NCBI GenBank assembly: GCA_035403465.1
Contig: DAONFG010000036.1
Location: 1-37,650 of the forward strand
DNA from: JAAYBQ01 sp035403465
GTDB taxonomy: Bacteria > Spirochaetota > UBA4802 > UBA5550
DNA: 37,650 bases
Reading direction: 5' to 3'
The stretch's first letter is position 1. Every line of letters begins with the position of its first letter. This document shows positions 24,543 to 31,710 of this stretch, in pieces. The translations under genes and the position numbers were made by a program. The notes beneath the pieces were generated by a model. The model was not told the origin of the DNA and did no database searches. It worked only from the letters and a program-made list of their open reading frames with translations.

Positions 24543-25173
24543 AATATATATTGTTGAAGACCATCCCATATTCCTTGACGGTATATCACAGCTCATCAAT
24601 AAAGAGGAGGACATGTTTGTCATAGGCGGCTGTGAGTCATCGGGTGAATGCCTGAAGGTATTAAAAGACGCAATGCCGGACCTTATCATTGTTGATATTA
24701 CACTCAAGGACAGCTGCGGGATTGAACTGACCAAAGAACTTAAAAAGAAATATCCCAACCTGCCGGTACTGATACTTTCAATGCACGAGGAGCTGATCTT
24801 TGCCGACAGGGTGCTCAAGGCTGGCGCACGGGGATACATTACAAAGCGCGAGGCCACAACCAAGGTAATCGAAGCCATACGCCGTGTACTCCAGGGAAAG
24901 ATTTACATCTGTGACACCATGATCGACCATTTTCTTGAGCGGTCAATTACAGGCGTGCAGAATTTTAACGAGTCTCCTGTTGAGAAGCTGAGCGAGCGTG
25001 AGTTCGAGGTGTTCAACCTGATAGGCAAGGGTATGACCAACAGGAGTATTGCAGAAGTACTCTCGGTGAGCACAAACACAATATCCACATACAGGGAAAG
25101 GATCAAGGACAAGCTGAATTTACAGAACAACGCTGAGCTTAACCGCTACGCGATGCAGTGGATGCAGAAGTGA
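24505..25173 (+). CDS. NarL/LuxR-family response regulator
   Basis: 222-residue DNA-binding response regulator, partner of the PAS kinase with which it overlaps. The receiver (12-130) has the acidic pair Glu18-Asp19 in IYIVEDHPIF, acceptor Asp64 in LIIVDITLKD, and conserved Ser and Lys in LILSMHEE and GYITKRE. The C-terminal LuxR-type helix-turn-helix is LSEREFEVFNLIGKGMTNRSIAEVLSVSTNTISTYRERI. AAGGA lies 8 bases before the ATG, within the kinase gene. No target gene is evident nearby. A bidirectional terminator follows. Confidence 0.95.
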   Translation: MVDGTLTSSRKYKIYIVEDHPIFLDGISQLINKEEDMFVIGGCESSGECLKVLKDAMPDLIIVDITLKDSCGIELTKELKKKYPNLPVLILSMHEELIFADRVLKAGARGYITKREATTKVIEAIRRVLQGKIYICDTMIDHFLERSITGVQNFNESPVEKLSEREFEVFNLIGKGMTNRSIAEVLSVSTNTISTYRERIKDKLNLQNNAELNRYAMQWMQK

Positions 25174-25212
25174 CATCGAATTTTGCCCGGTAAAAATTTT
25201 ACGCAGCAGTAA

Positions 25213-25242
25213 AAAAAAGGGAGCCGGCCGGCTCCCTTTTTT
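25213..25242. terminator. bidirectional rho-independent terminator
   Basis: A perfect 18-base G+C palindrome GGGAGCCGGCCGGCTCCC (25219-25236) is flanked by A6 or more on the left and T6 on the right, so it works from either strand. It separates the convergent response-regulator and acyl-CoA dehydrogenase genes. Confidence 0.9.
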
Positions 25243-25260
25243 CCGGAAACTTAAAGTCTC

Positions 25261-27129
25261 CTATTCCCCGGGCGCGCCGGTAAATATTGCATCAGTAAAC
25301 TTGAGTACATCAGCCTCGCCGGAAAGTATCGATTCAATCCTGCCGAAAAATGCCGGGAAACAGTCTGCAATGTAGTACTGTGAAGAGAGCACCCTGCCGC
25401 TGTAGTAAGCTGCTTCAAGGTTATCGCTGATCAGCTTGTTCCTTTCGTCGCCTTTACGGTCACCGACAAGTTCCCTGAATTTTTTCATCGTAATTGTGAG
25501 GCTCCAGAGGTGCAGCCATGCGTGCGCGAGCATGGTCATCGCGTGGCGCAGTGACGAAGCGTTGAGGAATACCTGCATTACCTGGCCTGAGCCAAGTGAT
25601 TTAAGGAGGGTCTCCACAACCCTGTCCATCTTTTCAACTCCAAGTGCGATCGGAGCAGTATATTTTTCATCAACAATCCCTTTGGATTCACTGATGGTCT
25701 GTGCGATTCTTTTCCTGAACACCTTGTAGAATGCCTGATCCTTGTTCATCAGCAGTTTTCGTGCGGTAAGGTCAATGGACTGGATACCGTTTGTGCCTTC
25801 ATAGAGTGAAAGTATCTTCGTGTCCCTTGCGAGCTGTTCAACCGGGTAGTCACAGCAGAAACCGTAACCGCCGTAAACCTGAATAGCCTCTGATGTCACA
25901 TTCCATGCCATGTCGGAGTTTCCGGCCTTGCATAGGGGGATGAAAAATTCAACGAGAGCCTGTGCCTCTTTTGCCGCATCTCCCTCGCTGTTATGTGCAA
26001 CGTCGATGTTATAACTTGCAAAATATGTCGCCATTCTCATGGCCTCGGTCTGCGCCTTCATCCATATGAGCATTCGCTTAACGTCCGGGTGCTCAATGAT
26101 CGCAACTGATGGCGCTGCCGGGTCCTGGTTCATGACATGCTGCATCTGTTTCCTGTTCCTGGCGTAGCTGACAGCGTGCAGGTAGGCCGAACTTGATGCA
26201 GCGAGCGCCTGGTTTGAGCACTGGAGCCTTGCCTCGTTCATCATCTGGAACATTATTTTCATGCCGTCCCGTTCCTTGCCCATGAGGTATCCGACGCACT
26301 CGCCGTTATCGCCGAAACTGAGTGTGCATGTGGGTGAGCCGTGGATCCCCATCTTGTGCTCAATCCCGGTGCACACGACATCGTTCTGTTTTCCCTTTGA
26401 ACCGTCGGGTTTTACAAAAAATTTTGGAACAAGAAATATGGATATGCCCTTTGTCCCTGCCGGGTCCCCTTCGAGCCTTGCAAGTACAGGGTGCATTATA
26501 TTGTCATACATGTCATTATCACCCGCAGAGATGAATATCTTCTGGCCGGTGATCCTGTATGTGCCGTCTGAATGCTTAACAGCCTTTGTCTTCAGCGCTC
26601 CTACGTCGGAACCCGCGTCAGGTTCTGTAAGGCACATGGTACCGCTCCATTTTCCCGCGATCATGTTGTTCAGGATGACCTGCCTGTCCGCGCCTGTGTA
26701 GTAGTTCTTGATAAGGTTAAGAGCCCCGCCGCTGAGTATGGGGAACATGTGCCACGCGACAGATGCGGCGTTGAAGAATTCCGAGCACGCTATATTGAGC
26801 AGTATGGGCATGCCCATTCCGCCGGCCTCGGACTCTATTGCCAGTCCCGGAAATCCTGATTCATTGTATGTAGCGATTGCAGGCTTGTACGGCTCAGCGA
26901 CCTTTACCTGTTTTGTTGCCGGGTCATATTGTACACCTGTTTTATCGGTCTCCGAGTTCATCGGGTATACCTGGTCTACAGCAATCTGTTCTGCAAGCTC
27001 AAGTGTTGCCTCATAGGTATCCCTGTCGAAATCAGCAAAGTGTGACATCTTTGAGAATTCATCAATTTTAAGCATTTCAAAAAGTACAAATCTCTGGTCT
27101 CTTACGTCTACGAGTTTATTGAGTCCCAT
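25261..27129 (-). CDS. long acyl-CoA dehydrogenase (DmdC / AcdA-like with C-terminal extension)
   Basis: FAD enzyme that introduces a trans-2 double bond into an acyl-CoA thioester. About 622 residues, longer than the usual 380, fitting the group with N- and C-terminal extensions that includes 3-methylthiopropanoyl-CoA dehydrogenase. Seen: AcylCoA_DH N-domain (ATLELAEQIAVDQVYPMN), MCLTEPDAGSDVGALKTKA (flavin and substrate loop), ITGQKIFISAGDND, IQVYGGYGF and LYEGTNGIQSIDLTARKLL, whose Glu is the catalytic base position in many members. ATG 27132 and 27129 both follow GGGGGAAG; the second has better spacing, and the frame back to 27165 lacks a site. Stands alone, so its chain-length specificity is unknown. 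A pair of TTCCGGAA palindromes lies in its leader. Confidence 0.92.
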   Translation of the reverse strand: MGLNKLVDVRDQRFVLFEMLKIDEFSKMSHFADFDRDTYEATLELAEQIAVDQVYPMNSETDKTGVQYDPATKQVKVAEPYKPAIATYNESGFPGLAIESEAGGMGMPILLNIACSEFFNAASVAWHMFPILSGGALNLIKNYYTGADRQVILNNMIAGKWSGTMCLTEPDAGSDVGALKTKAVKHSDGTYRITGQKIFISAGDNDMYDNIMHPVLARLEGDPAGTKGISIFLVPKFFVKPDGSKGKQNDVVCTGIEHKMGIHGSPTCTLSFGDNGECVGYLMGKERDGMKIMFQMMNEARLQCSNQALAASSSAYLHAVSYARNRKQMQHVMNQDPAAPSVAIIEHPDVKRMLIWMKAQTEAMRMATYFASYNIDVAHNSEGDAAKEAQALVEFFIPLCKAGNSDMAWNVTSEAIQVYGGYGFCCDYPVEQLARDTKILSLYEGTNGIQSIDLTARKLLMNKDQAFYKVFRKRIAQTISESKGIVDEKYTAPIALGVEKMDRVVETLLKSLGSGQVMQVFLNASSLRHAMTMLAHAWLHLWSLTITMKKFRELVGDRKGDERNKLISDNLEAAYYSGRVLSSQYYIADCFPAFFGRIESILSGEADVLKFTDAIFTGAPGE

Positions 27130-27567
27130 CATCTTCCCCCTGATTATATATTTAATACTGAGCATTCTTTACAATGTTTTAGCTGAATTCTGCAGAAAGG
27201 GATTTGCTGTTATCGGTGTGCTGCAGGTCTGAATTAATTCCGGAACTGGTATTTACCGTGGATTTTTTTGCATTCCGGAAATATTATAGAATCACTTGTG
27301 CAACAGGGCTGTTATTTACATTGACCGCTCTTTCTGCCGTATCCGGCTAATTTATATGTGTTATCAGTAATTTTGAAGTATACCGGCGCCTGAAATTAAT
27401 ATTATTCATTTAGTCTGAAAATTGTCAAGGTGGTAAATACTCAAGCTGCAAAAAATAACAGGATGTATATTGTTACTGCTCCGGATACGGCGGTAAATGG
27501 CTGGAAAAGACACAGATATTACCCTAAATTGAATTACCGGACCGGAATAACTGACCGGAGGCACTGA
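27130..27567. other. divergent intergenic region with two TTCCGGAA palindromes
   Basis: This 438-base gap separates the acyl-CoA dehydrogenase (-) and the outer-membrane protein (+). Two identical 8-base palindromes TTCCGGAA lie at 27238-27245 and 27273-27280. On the minus strand a TATAAT (27288-27283) ends 2 bases before the second palindrome, so that palindrome would cover a start site. No good -35 box accompanies it. The rest, toward 27567, shows no clear promoter, only GGAGG before the plus-strand gene. Confidence 0.4.
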
Positions 27568-28521
27568 ATGTTTATGTTAAAACTGAAAGCTTTTTTATGC
27601 ACATTATGTCTGCTTATACTTACCGCCCGGCGTTCCGCATACAGCGTTGTTATGCCCGATAGGAGCATCCTGCTGAATCCCCTGTCCCGGAGCGTGGAGG
27701 GCGCAGGGGCAGAGTTCCTGCCGCTTATAGGGGGTTGGGCTGAACTGGACAAGTTTGCGGGTATGGCCACCGACAGCGATCATTGTTTTGATGCCAGGCT
27801 GGGTGCAGCCGCCGAAGTGTTCAGGCTGGGCAGAAATTATGATTTTACAGTATCAAGCGATGTGGAGCTTGTTGCCACACCGGACAGCCCTATCCTTTTT
27901 AATCCAAGGGCGCTCTTCTGGCAGGAGACTTTCCAGTTCGGCGCGGCGATGGATTCTTCATTCCTTCATCTTGGCTACGCCCACCGCTGCAAGCATGATA
28001 TTGACAACATACAGGTCCAGGACTCCACGGGTGAAAGAAGTATAATGGTGTATATATATGACAGCCTTTTTGCAAGGTGGATTCTGCAGCCTGGTGGACT
28101 CTCTTTTCGCGCAGGTTCTCCTTGCATAAACCGGCTATATTGCCGCACTGATATTTTTGTGCTTTCGTCGGATGAACGTTCCGGTTCCATGCCCGATAAA
28201 AATGCGAATAACCTGAGGTATGGTTTTTCAGGGGGACTTGACTGTACAGTGTTCAGGTCACGCGGCTTTACGGCGTATTCGAGGTTGAATTATTCTCTCT
28301 ACATATTCAGTTCGGGTTACAACACTGCAGGTGCATGGTACAGGGAGTTCTCGGCGGATTATTCTGCAGAGGCAGGGATAAGTTTTGCGGGGGATGCAGG
28401 CGCTGTATCGCTCTTTATAATTTTTGAGAAGCAGGACATGACCATGATCAATCCGCAGAACGAAAGCGCGTATTTTATTTCTGCAGGTGTAAGGCTGAGC
28501 GGTACTGACATGTATTACTAA
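27568..28521 (+). CDS. predicted secreted or outer-membrane beta-barrel protein
   Basis: 317 residues with a cleavable-looking signal peptide (MFMLKLKAFLCTLCLLILT, cleavage near residue 25). The rest alternates hydrophobic and polar residues with many Tyr, Phe, Ser and Gly, as in outer-membrane beta-strands (SFLHLGYAHRC, GGLDCTVFRSRGFTAYSRLNYSLYIF), and it closes with a strand ending ISAGVRLSGTDMYY. Family not recognised. GGAGG lies 7 bases before the ATG. It stands alone between the divergent dehydrogenase and the convergent nitroreductase. Confidence 0.65.
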   Translation: MFMLKLKAFLCTLCLLILTARRSAYSVVMPDRSILLNPLSRSVEGAGAEFLPLIGGWAELDKFAGMATDSDHCFDARLGAAAEVFRLGRNYDFTVSSDVELVATPDSPILFNPRALFWQETFQFGAAMDSSFLHLGYAHRCKHDIDNIQVQDSTGERSIMVYIYDSLFARWILQPGGLSFRAGSPCINRLYCRTDIFVLSSDERSGSMPDKNANNLRYGFSGGLDCTVFRSRGFTAYSRLNYSLYIFSSGYNTAGAWYREFSADYSAEAGISFAGDAGAVSLFIIFEKQDMTMINPQNESAYFISAGVRLSGTDMYY

Positions 28522-28541
28522 AAAAGGCCGGGACAGGTCGC

Positions 28542-29309
28542 TCAGTCCTTTTTAATAAATTCATTTTTTGCGAACCGTATGCGCTCACCGTAAATCCCGC
28601 CCTTTGCGCGTTTACCCGCTGCTATTACCATAACTACCACTGCATCGCGCGGGAGGCCCAGAATTTTTTTTATTCTCTTTGAATCATAGCCCTCCATGGG
28701 ACATGAATCATAACCGTATGCCCGCAGTGACAGCATAAGGTTTTCGCAGCCCAGGGCAGTGGACTTGACAGCCCATATCTTCATGTGTGCTTTATTTACA
28801 GGTTCCCGGATTATCGGCGACGAGAGCCCCTTAAAAAAGTAGAGAAGACTCTTTACAAAACCGAATATCCCAAGCGGTCCCTGCGAGTATACAAAGGGAA
28901 CCAGTTTTTTATAGTAACTCACGGCGCTGCGTGGAACTCCTTTAGCCTTGCCGAAAATGCGCAGCATTTCTTCAGCATGGGCCTTCCATGTAGATGTGCG
29001 CGCCACAGCAACTACCAGTTCAGATGCGGTTTTTGCCGCAACCTGGTCAAGGCAGGCGTTTATAAGCGCATTTTTTTTACCCGCAGACTGCACCAGGTGA
29101 AACTCCCACTGCTGCAGGTTGGATGAGTTAGGCGCAAGGATCGCGTTTTCAAGACAGCGGTCCATTATTTTCCCAGGGATGGGTTTGCCGTCGAAAATCC
29201 TCACTGACCTGCGCGAGTTAATAACCTTCTGGAATTCCTTCGGATCGATCTTAGATGCTTTTTCTACATAGTCGGTTTCAGGTGCTGATGAAAGTATATC
29301 TTTTGCCAT
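28542..29309 (-). CDS. nitroreductase-family FMN protein
   Basis: 255 residues. FMN-dependent NAD(P)H oxidoreductase fold: the FMN-binding start INSRRSVRIFDGKPIP (about 29-44), the helix NAILAPNSSNLQQWEF and the late motif ALGCENLMLSLRAYGYDSCPMEGYD, followed by VVVMVIAAGK. Nitro compounds, quinones or flavins are common substrates; the natural one is unknown. The frame can be read from a TTG at 29321, but that TTG is part of the GGAGGA ribosome binding site of the ATG at 29309, which is the start chosen. Confidence 0.88.
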   Translation of the reverse strand: MAKDILSSAPETDYVEKASKIDPKEFQKVINSRRSVRIFDGKPIPGKIMDRCLENAILAPNSSNLQQWEFHLVQSAGKKNALINACLDQVAAKTASELVVAVARTSTWKAHAEEMLRIFGKAKGVPRSAVSYYKKLVPFVYSQGPLGIFGFVKSLLYFFKGLSSPIIREPVNKAHMKIWAVKSTALGCENLMLSLRAYGYDSCPMEGYDSKRIKKILGLPRDAVVVMVIAAGKRAKGGIYGERIRFAKNEFIKKD

Positions 29310-29779
29310 AAGTTCCTCCAATCATTAAGAACCTGCTTGATTTAATGCGGAAAGTCAATATTAATCTGAATAAAGAACAAATTATGCACAGCGTGTACCT
29401 TGTCTGGTCTCTGCTTCTTTCCAGTTTCATATCCACTCCGTTATTGATTTGGGATGGTTCGGGATGGCTTCGGGATGGCTTCGGGATGGCTTCGGGATGG
29501 CTTCGGGATGGCTTCGGGATGGCTTCGGGATATCTTCCTCTTCATTATTCCAGGGTTTCTATTTTTTGAATAAAAAGTTCTTTTCTTTCTGAATGTTATG
29601 GCTATATTTTGCAATATCAGCACTTACAGCAATGAATTAATACAATAAAACATGTGATATCTCTGCGGGCCGGTAATTCCGCAGCATCCTGTACGGGAAG
29701 ATGCAACCTTTACGCATTTTTCAGGTTACAGGAAAAGAGACGGCAAAGCCATATTATAAATTATTCCTGGAGGATTTGA
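29310..29779. other. intergenic region upstream of mtnP
   Basis: 470 bases between divergent genes. Apart from the minisatellite it holds a small hairpin CTGCGG-N10-CCGCAG (29663-29684) about 95 bases ahead of mtnP and an A+T-rich TATTATAAAT (about 29752) that could be a -10 region. No known riboswitch is recognised. Confidence 0.4.
29451..29537. repeat. 11-bp minisatellite GGGATGGCTTC
   Basis: Six perfect 11-base copies run from 29461 to 29526. A 10-base variant (GGGATGGTTC) precedes them and a diverged copy (GGGATATCTTC) follows. The unit is not a multiple of three. Short frames crossing it on both strands give repeated peptides such as SHPEAIPKP but have no ribosome binding site or homology. 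It lies between the divergent nitroreductase and mtnP genes. Confidence 0.95.
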
Positions 29780-30640
29780 GTGAAAAAGGCAAAGATTGCA
29801 TTTATAGGCGGATCAGGCCTGTACGACATTGAAGGTGCAAAATTAATTGAACAGTTAGACATAGAGACACCGTGGGGCAAGCCCGCTGACAGGATTGATA
29901 TCGTTGATTTTAACGGAGTGATCGCGGCTTTTCTTCCGAGACACGGACGCGGACACGTACACGCGCCGCACCAGCTCAACTTCAGGGCAAACATAGCAGC
30001 ACTTAAAATGATCGGTGTCGAGGAGATAATAGCTTTCTCTGCAGTTGGCAGCCTTAAAGAGGAGATTCCTCCAATGGACTTTGTTTTACCGGACCAGATT
30101 ATTGACAGGACAAAGAGCAGGCAGGCAACATACTTCGAGGACGGAGTTGTAGGACACGTGGGATTTGCAGATCCATTCTGCGGCAGGCTGCACGAGATAA
30201 TTCTACCTGTAGCAAAAGAGCTTGGACTTAAAATGCACAGCGGAGAGACCCTCATATGCATGGAGGGCCCGGCGTTCTCGACCAGGGCGGAGAGCAGGCT
30301 CTACAGGTCATGGGGTGCGGGCGTGATCAATATGAGCACAATACCCGAGGCGAAGCTGGCGCGTGAGGCAGAGATCTGCTATGCCGTAATATGCATGAGT
30401 ACAGACTACGACTGCTGGCACGAAAGTGAAGAGGATGTCACTGTTGAGATGGTGGTCAATAACATGAACACAAACTCGGCCCATGCAAAACAGCTCGTGA
30501 AAGCCCTTGCTTTAAAGCTAGGCGGTGAAAGGACATGTGCATGTGGCTGTGCGTCGAAGTTTGCGACAATAACAGCGCCGGAAAAGAGGAACCCGCTCCA
30601 GGTTAAAAAGCTGGCTGCGATACTTCCCGACTATTTCTAG
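29780..30640 (+). CDS. mtnP: S-methyl-5'-thioadenosine phosphorylase
   Basis: Cytoplasmic PNP-family enzyme cleaving methylthioadenosine with phosphate to adenine and methylthioribose 1-phosphate, the first step of methionine salvage after polyamine synthesis. 286 residues. Motifs: IGGSGLYDIEGA, PRHGRGHVHAPHQLNFRANI (phosphate binding), EGPAFSTRAESRLYR, NMSTIPEAKLAREAEI (substrate Met region) and STDYDCWHE. Start GTG 29780 with GGAGGA 7 bases upstream. The Cys-rich segment TCACGCASKF near the C-terminus is seen in bacterial and archaeal members. No other salvage gene is adjacent. Its TAG stop shares the CTAG tetramer with the stop of the broken barrel gene on the other strand. Confidence 0.95.
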   Translation: MKKAKIAFIGGSGLYDIEGAKLIEQLDIETPWGKPADRIDIVDFNGVIAAFLPRHGRGHVHAPHQLNFRANIAALKMIGVEEIIAFSAVGSLKEEIPPMDFVLPDQIIDRTKSRQATYFEDGVVGHVGFADPFCGRLHEIILPVAKELGLKMHSGETLICMEGPAFSTRAESRLYRSWGAGVINMSTIPEAKLAREAEICYAVICMSTDYDCWHESEEDVTVEMVVNNMNTNSAHAKQLVKALALKLGGERTCACGCASKFATITAPEKRNPLQVKKLAAILPDYF

Positions 30641-31260
30641 AATTTTGTGGAGACCCCGGTTACGATGTTGACGTTGAGTGTATCAATGTCTGGATCGGTT
30701 ACGTAACCGGGCAACTCCATGCCTAAGGCCCCCTTTGTGTACAACAGAGAGCATGCAAAAATTAACTTACTTCCATTTGCAAGCCTGCATTCAAGACCTG
30801 GTGTAAATTCAAAAAGATTGAGCTTTATGTCTGATTTACTGTTAAAGTTTTGGCTTTCAGAAGAAGAATAGGCGCAGCTTGCACCTATGCCGGCAGACAG
30901 GCTGCGGTTTACCTGGTAATCCACTCAACACCTTACAGGATAAACACCGGAGCTTTTCAATTCATTGTTCACTTCTATTATATCGTCATTCAATGATTTT
31001 TTATCATTCTTGAACGGGAATTGTGTCCCTGCCTCAAAATTCAGCAGTAATTTATAATCCGGTCTGAAACCTATTTCAGCTATTAAACTATAACCTTTAT
31101 TCTGATATATATCACTATCAGTATCCTTGTTCTCTGAGACTGTACCAGAAGCATTATATCCGGATAGCGAACCTGAGTTTTTTTCTTTACCATATTCTCC
31201 GGCATTGATCATAAGCCCTGCTTCAATGTTATTCCCGATAAAACAGTAACCAGCAGGTAA
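30637..31260 (-). pseudogene. broken outer-membrane beta-barrel gene
   Basis: Two halves in the same frame, 31212-30925 and 30924-30637, are separated by one TGA stop (30927-30925) between VYPVRC and VDYQVNRSLSAG. The downstream half reads on through strands ending VNIVTGVSTKF, a typical barrel C-terminus. Upstream of 31212 the frame stays open with barrel-like sequence (YCFIGNNIEAGLMINAG) until a TAA near 31266, with no signal peptide or start codon, so the 5' end is also lost. The identity of the intact protein is not recognised. Two coding halves, translated separately, is a less likely reading because neither has a secretion signal. Confidence 0.65.
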
Positions 31261-31417
31261 TGTTCTTTATAAAAAATTAAAAAAATATTCATTTTTCTTG
31301 ACAAAAACAGCGTGAAATTTTTTTGTTATCGTCAGCTTTTATGAATTGAAAAAGAGGTACTTAATAAGACATAATCGTAAAAAAATTTTTATTTTGCGAT
31401 TTTTTTACACAATAATA

Positions 31418-31446
31418 TTGACTAAAACGGTATTTAATGCTACATT
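31418..31446 (+). promoter_or_regulatory. sigma70-type promoter of the candidate small RNA
   Basis: TTGACT (31418-31423) and TACATT (31441-31446) are 17 bases apart. The region downstream up to a terminator has no reading frame. Confidence 0.45.
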
Positions 31447-31452
31447 AAATGC

Positions 31453-31558
31453 AACACACACTTTATATGGAAACAGGCAACTGATTCTGTATAACTCAAT
31501 CAAATCCTCATAAAAAAGAACCGGCAAACTTAACAGCCCACCCAGGGCTGTATTTTTT
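31453..31558 (+). ncRNA. candidate small RNA of about 105 nt
   Basis: Bounded by the promoter at 31418-31446 and the terminator at 31533-31558. Inside lies a possible hairpin ACAG-N10-CTGT (about 31472-31489) and an A-rich single-stranded stretch before the terminator stem. There is no start codon with a ribosome binding site and no similarity to 6S RNA, tmRNA, SRP RNA or RNase P RNA that I can recognise. Alternatively the terminator serves a longer transcript or attenuates the receptor gene downstream. Confidence 0.35.
31533..31558 (+). terminator. rho-independent terminator
   Basis: Stem ACAGCCC (31533-31539) pairs with GGGCTGT (31545-31551) across loop ACCCA, followed by A and seven T residues. 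No plus-strand gene ends just upstream, which is why a small RNA is suspected. Confidence 0.75.
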
Positions 31559-31584
31559 TCCTTTTTTTTATTAATTCATTGCGC

Positions 31585-31613
31585 TTTACATCCCGGTATT
31601 TTTTTTGTATATT
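31585..31613 (+). promoter_or_regulatory. promoter and structured leader of the chemoreceptor gene
   Basis: TTTACA (31585-31590) and TATATT (31608-31613), 17 bases apart, form a good sigma70-type promoter. The leader of about 90 bases has possible pairings TATGGATC with GGTCCATA (31621-31660, one wobble) and ATCTAT with ATAGAT. These overlap, so they may be alternatives. No known riboswitch consensus is recognised. Confidence 0.6.
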
Positions 31614-31710
31614 AAGTTATCTATGGATCGTTAATAGATATAGACGAAAAGGTCCATAAAGTCGGAAATATATAAAAAGTTTCAGCATTATTGTTTAAAG
31701 AGGGACAATT

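Noticed and set aside
29345..29623. Short frames across the 11-bp minisatellite (74 codons on +, 60 on -)
   Set aside because: Repetitive peptides from the satellite, no homology and no convincing initiation site.
30925..30927. The TGA in the broken barrel gene as a selenocysteine codon
   Set aside because: No hairpin resembling a SECIS is visible just downstream, barrel proteins are not selenoproteins, and the 5' end of the gene is missing as well.
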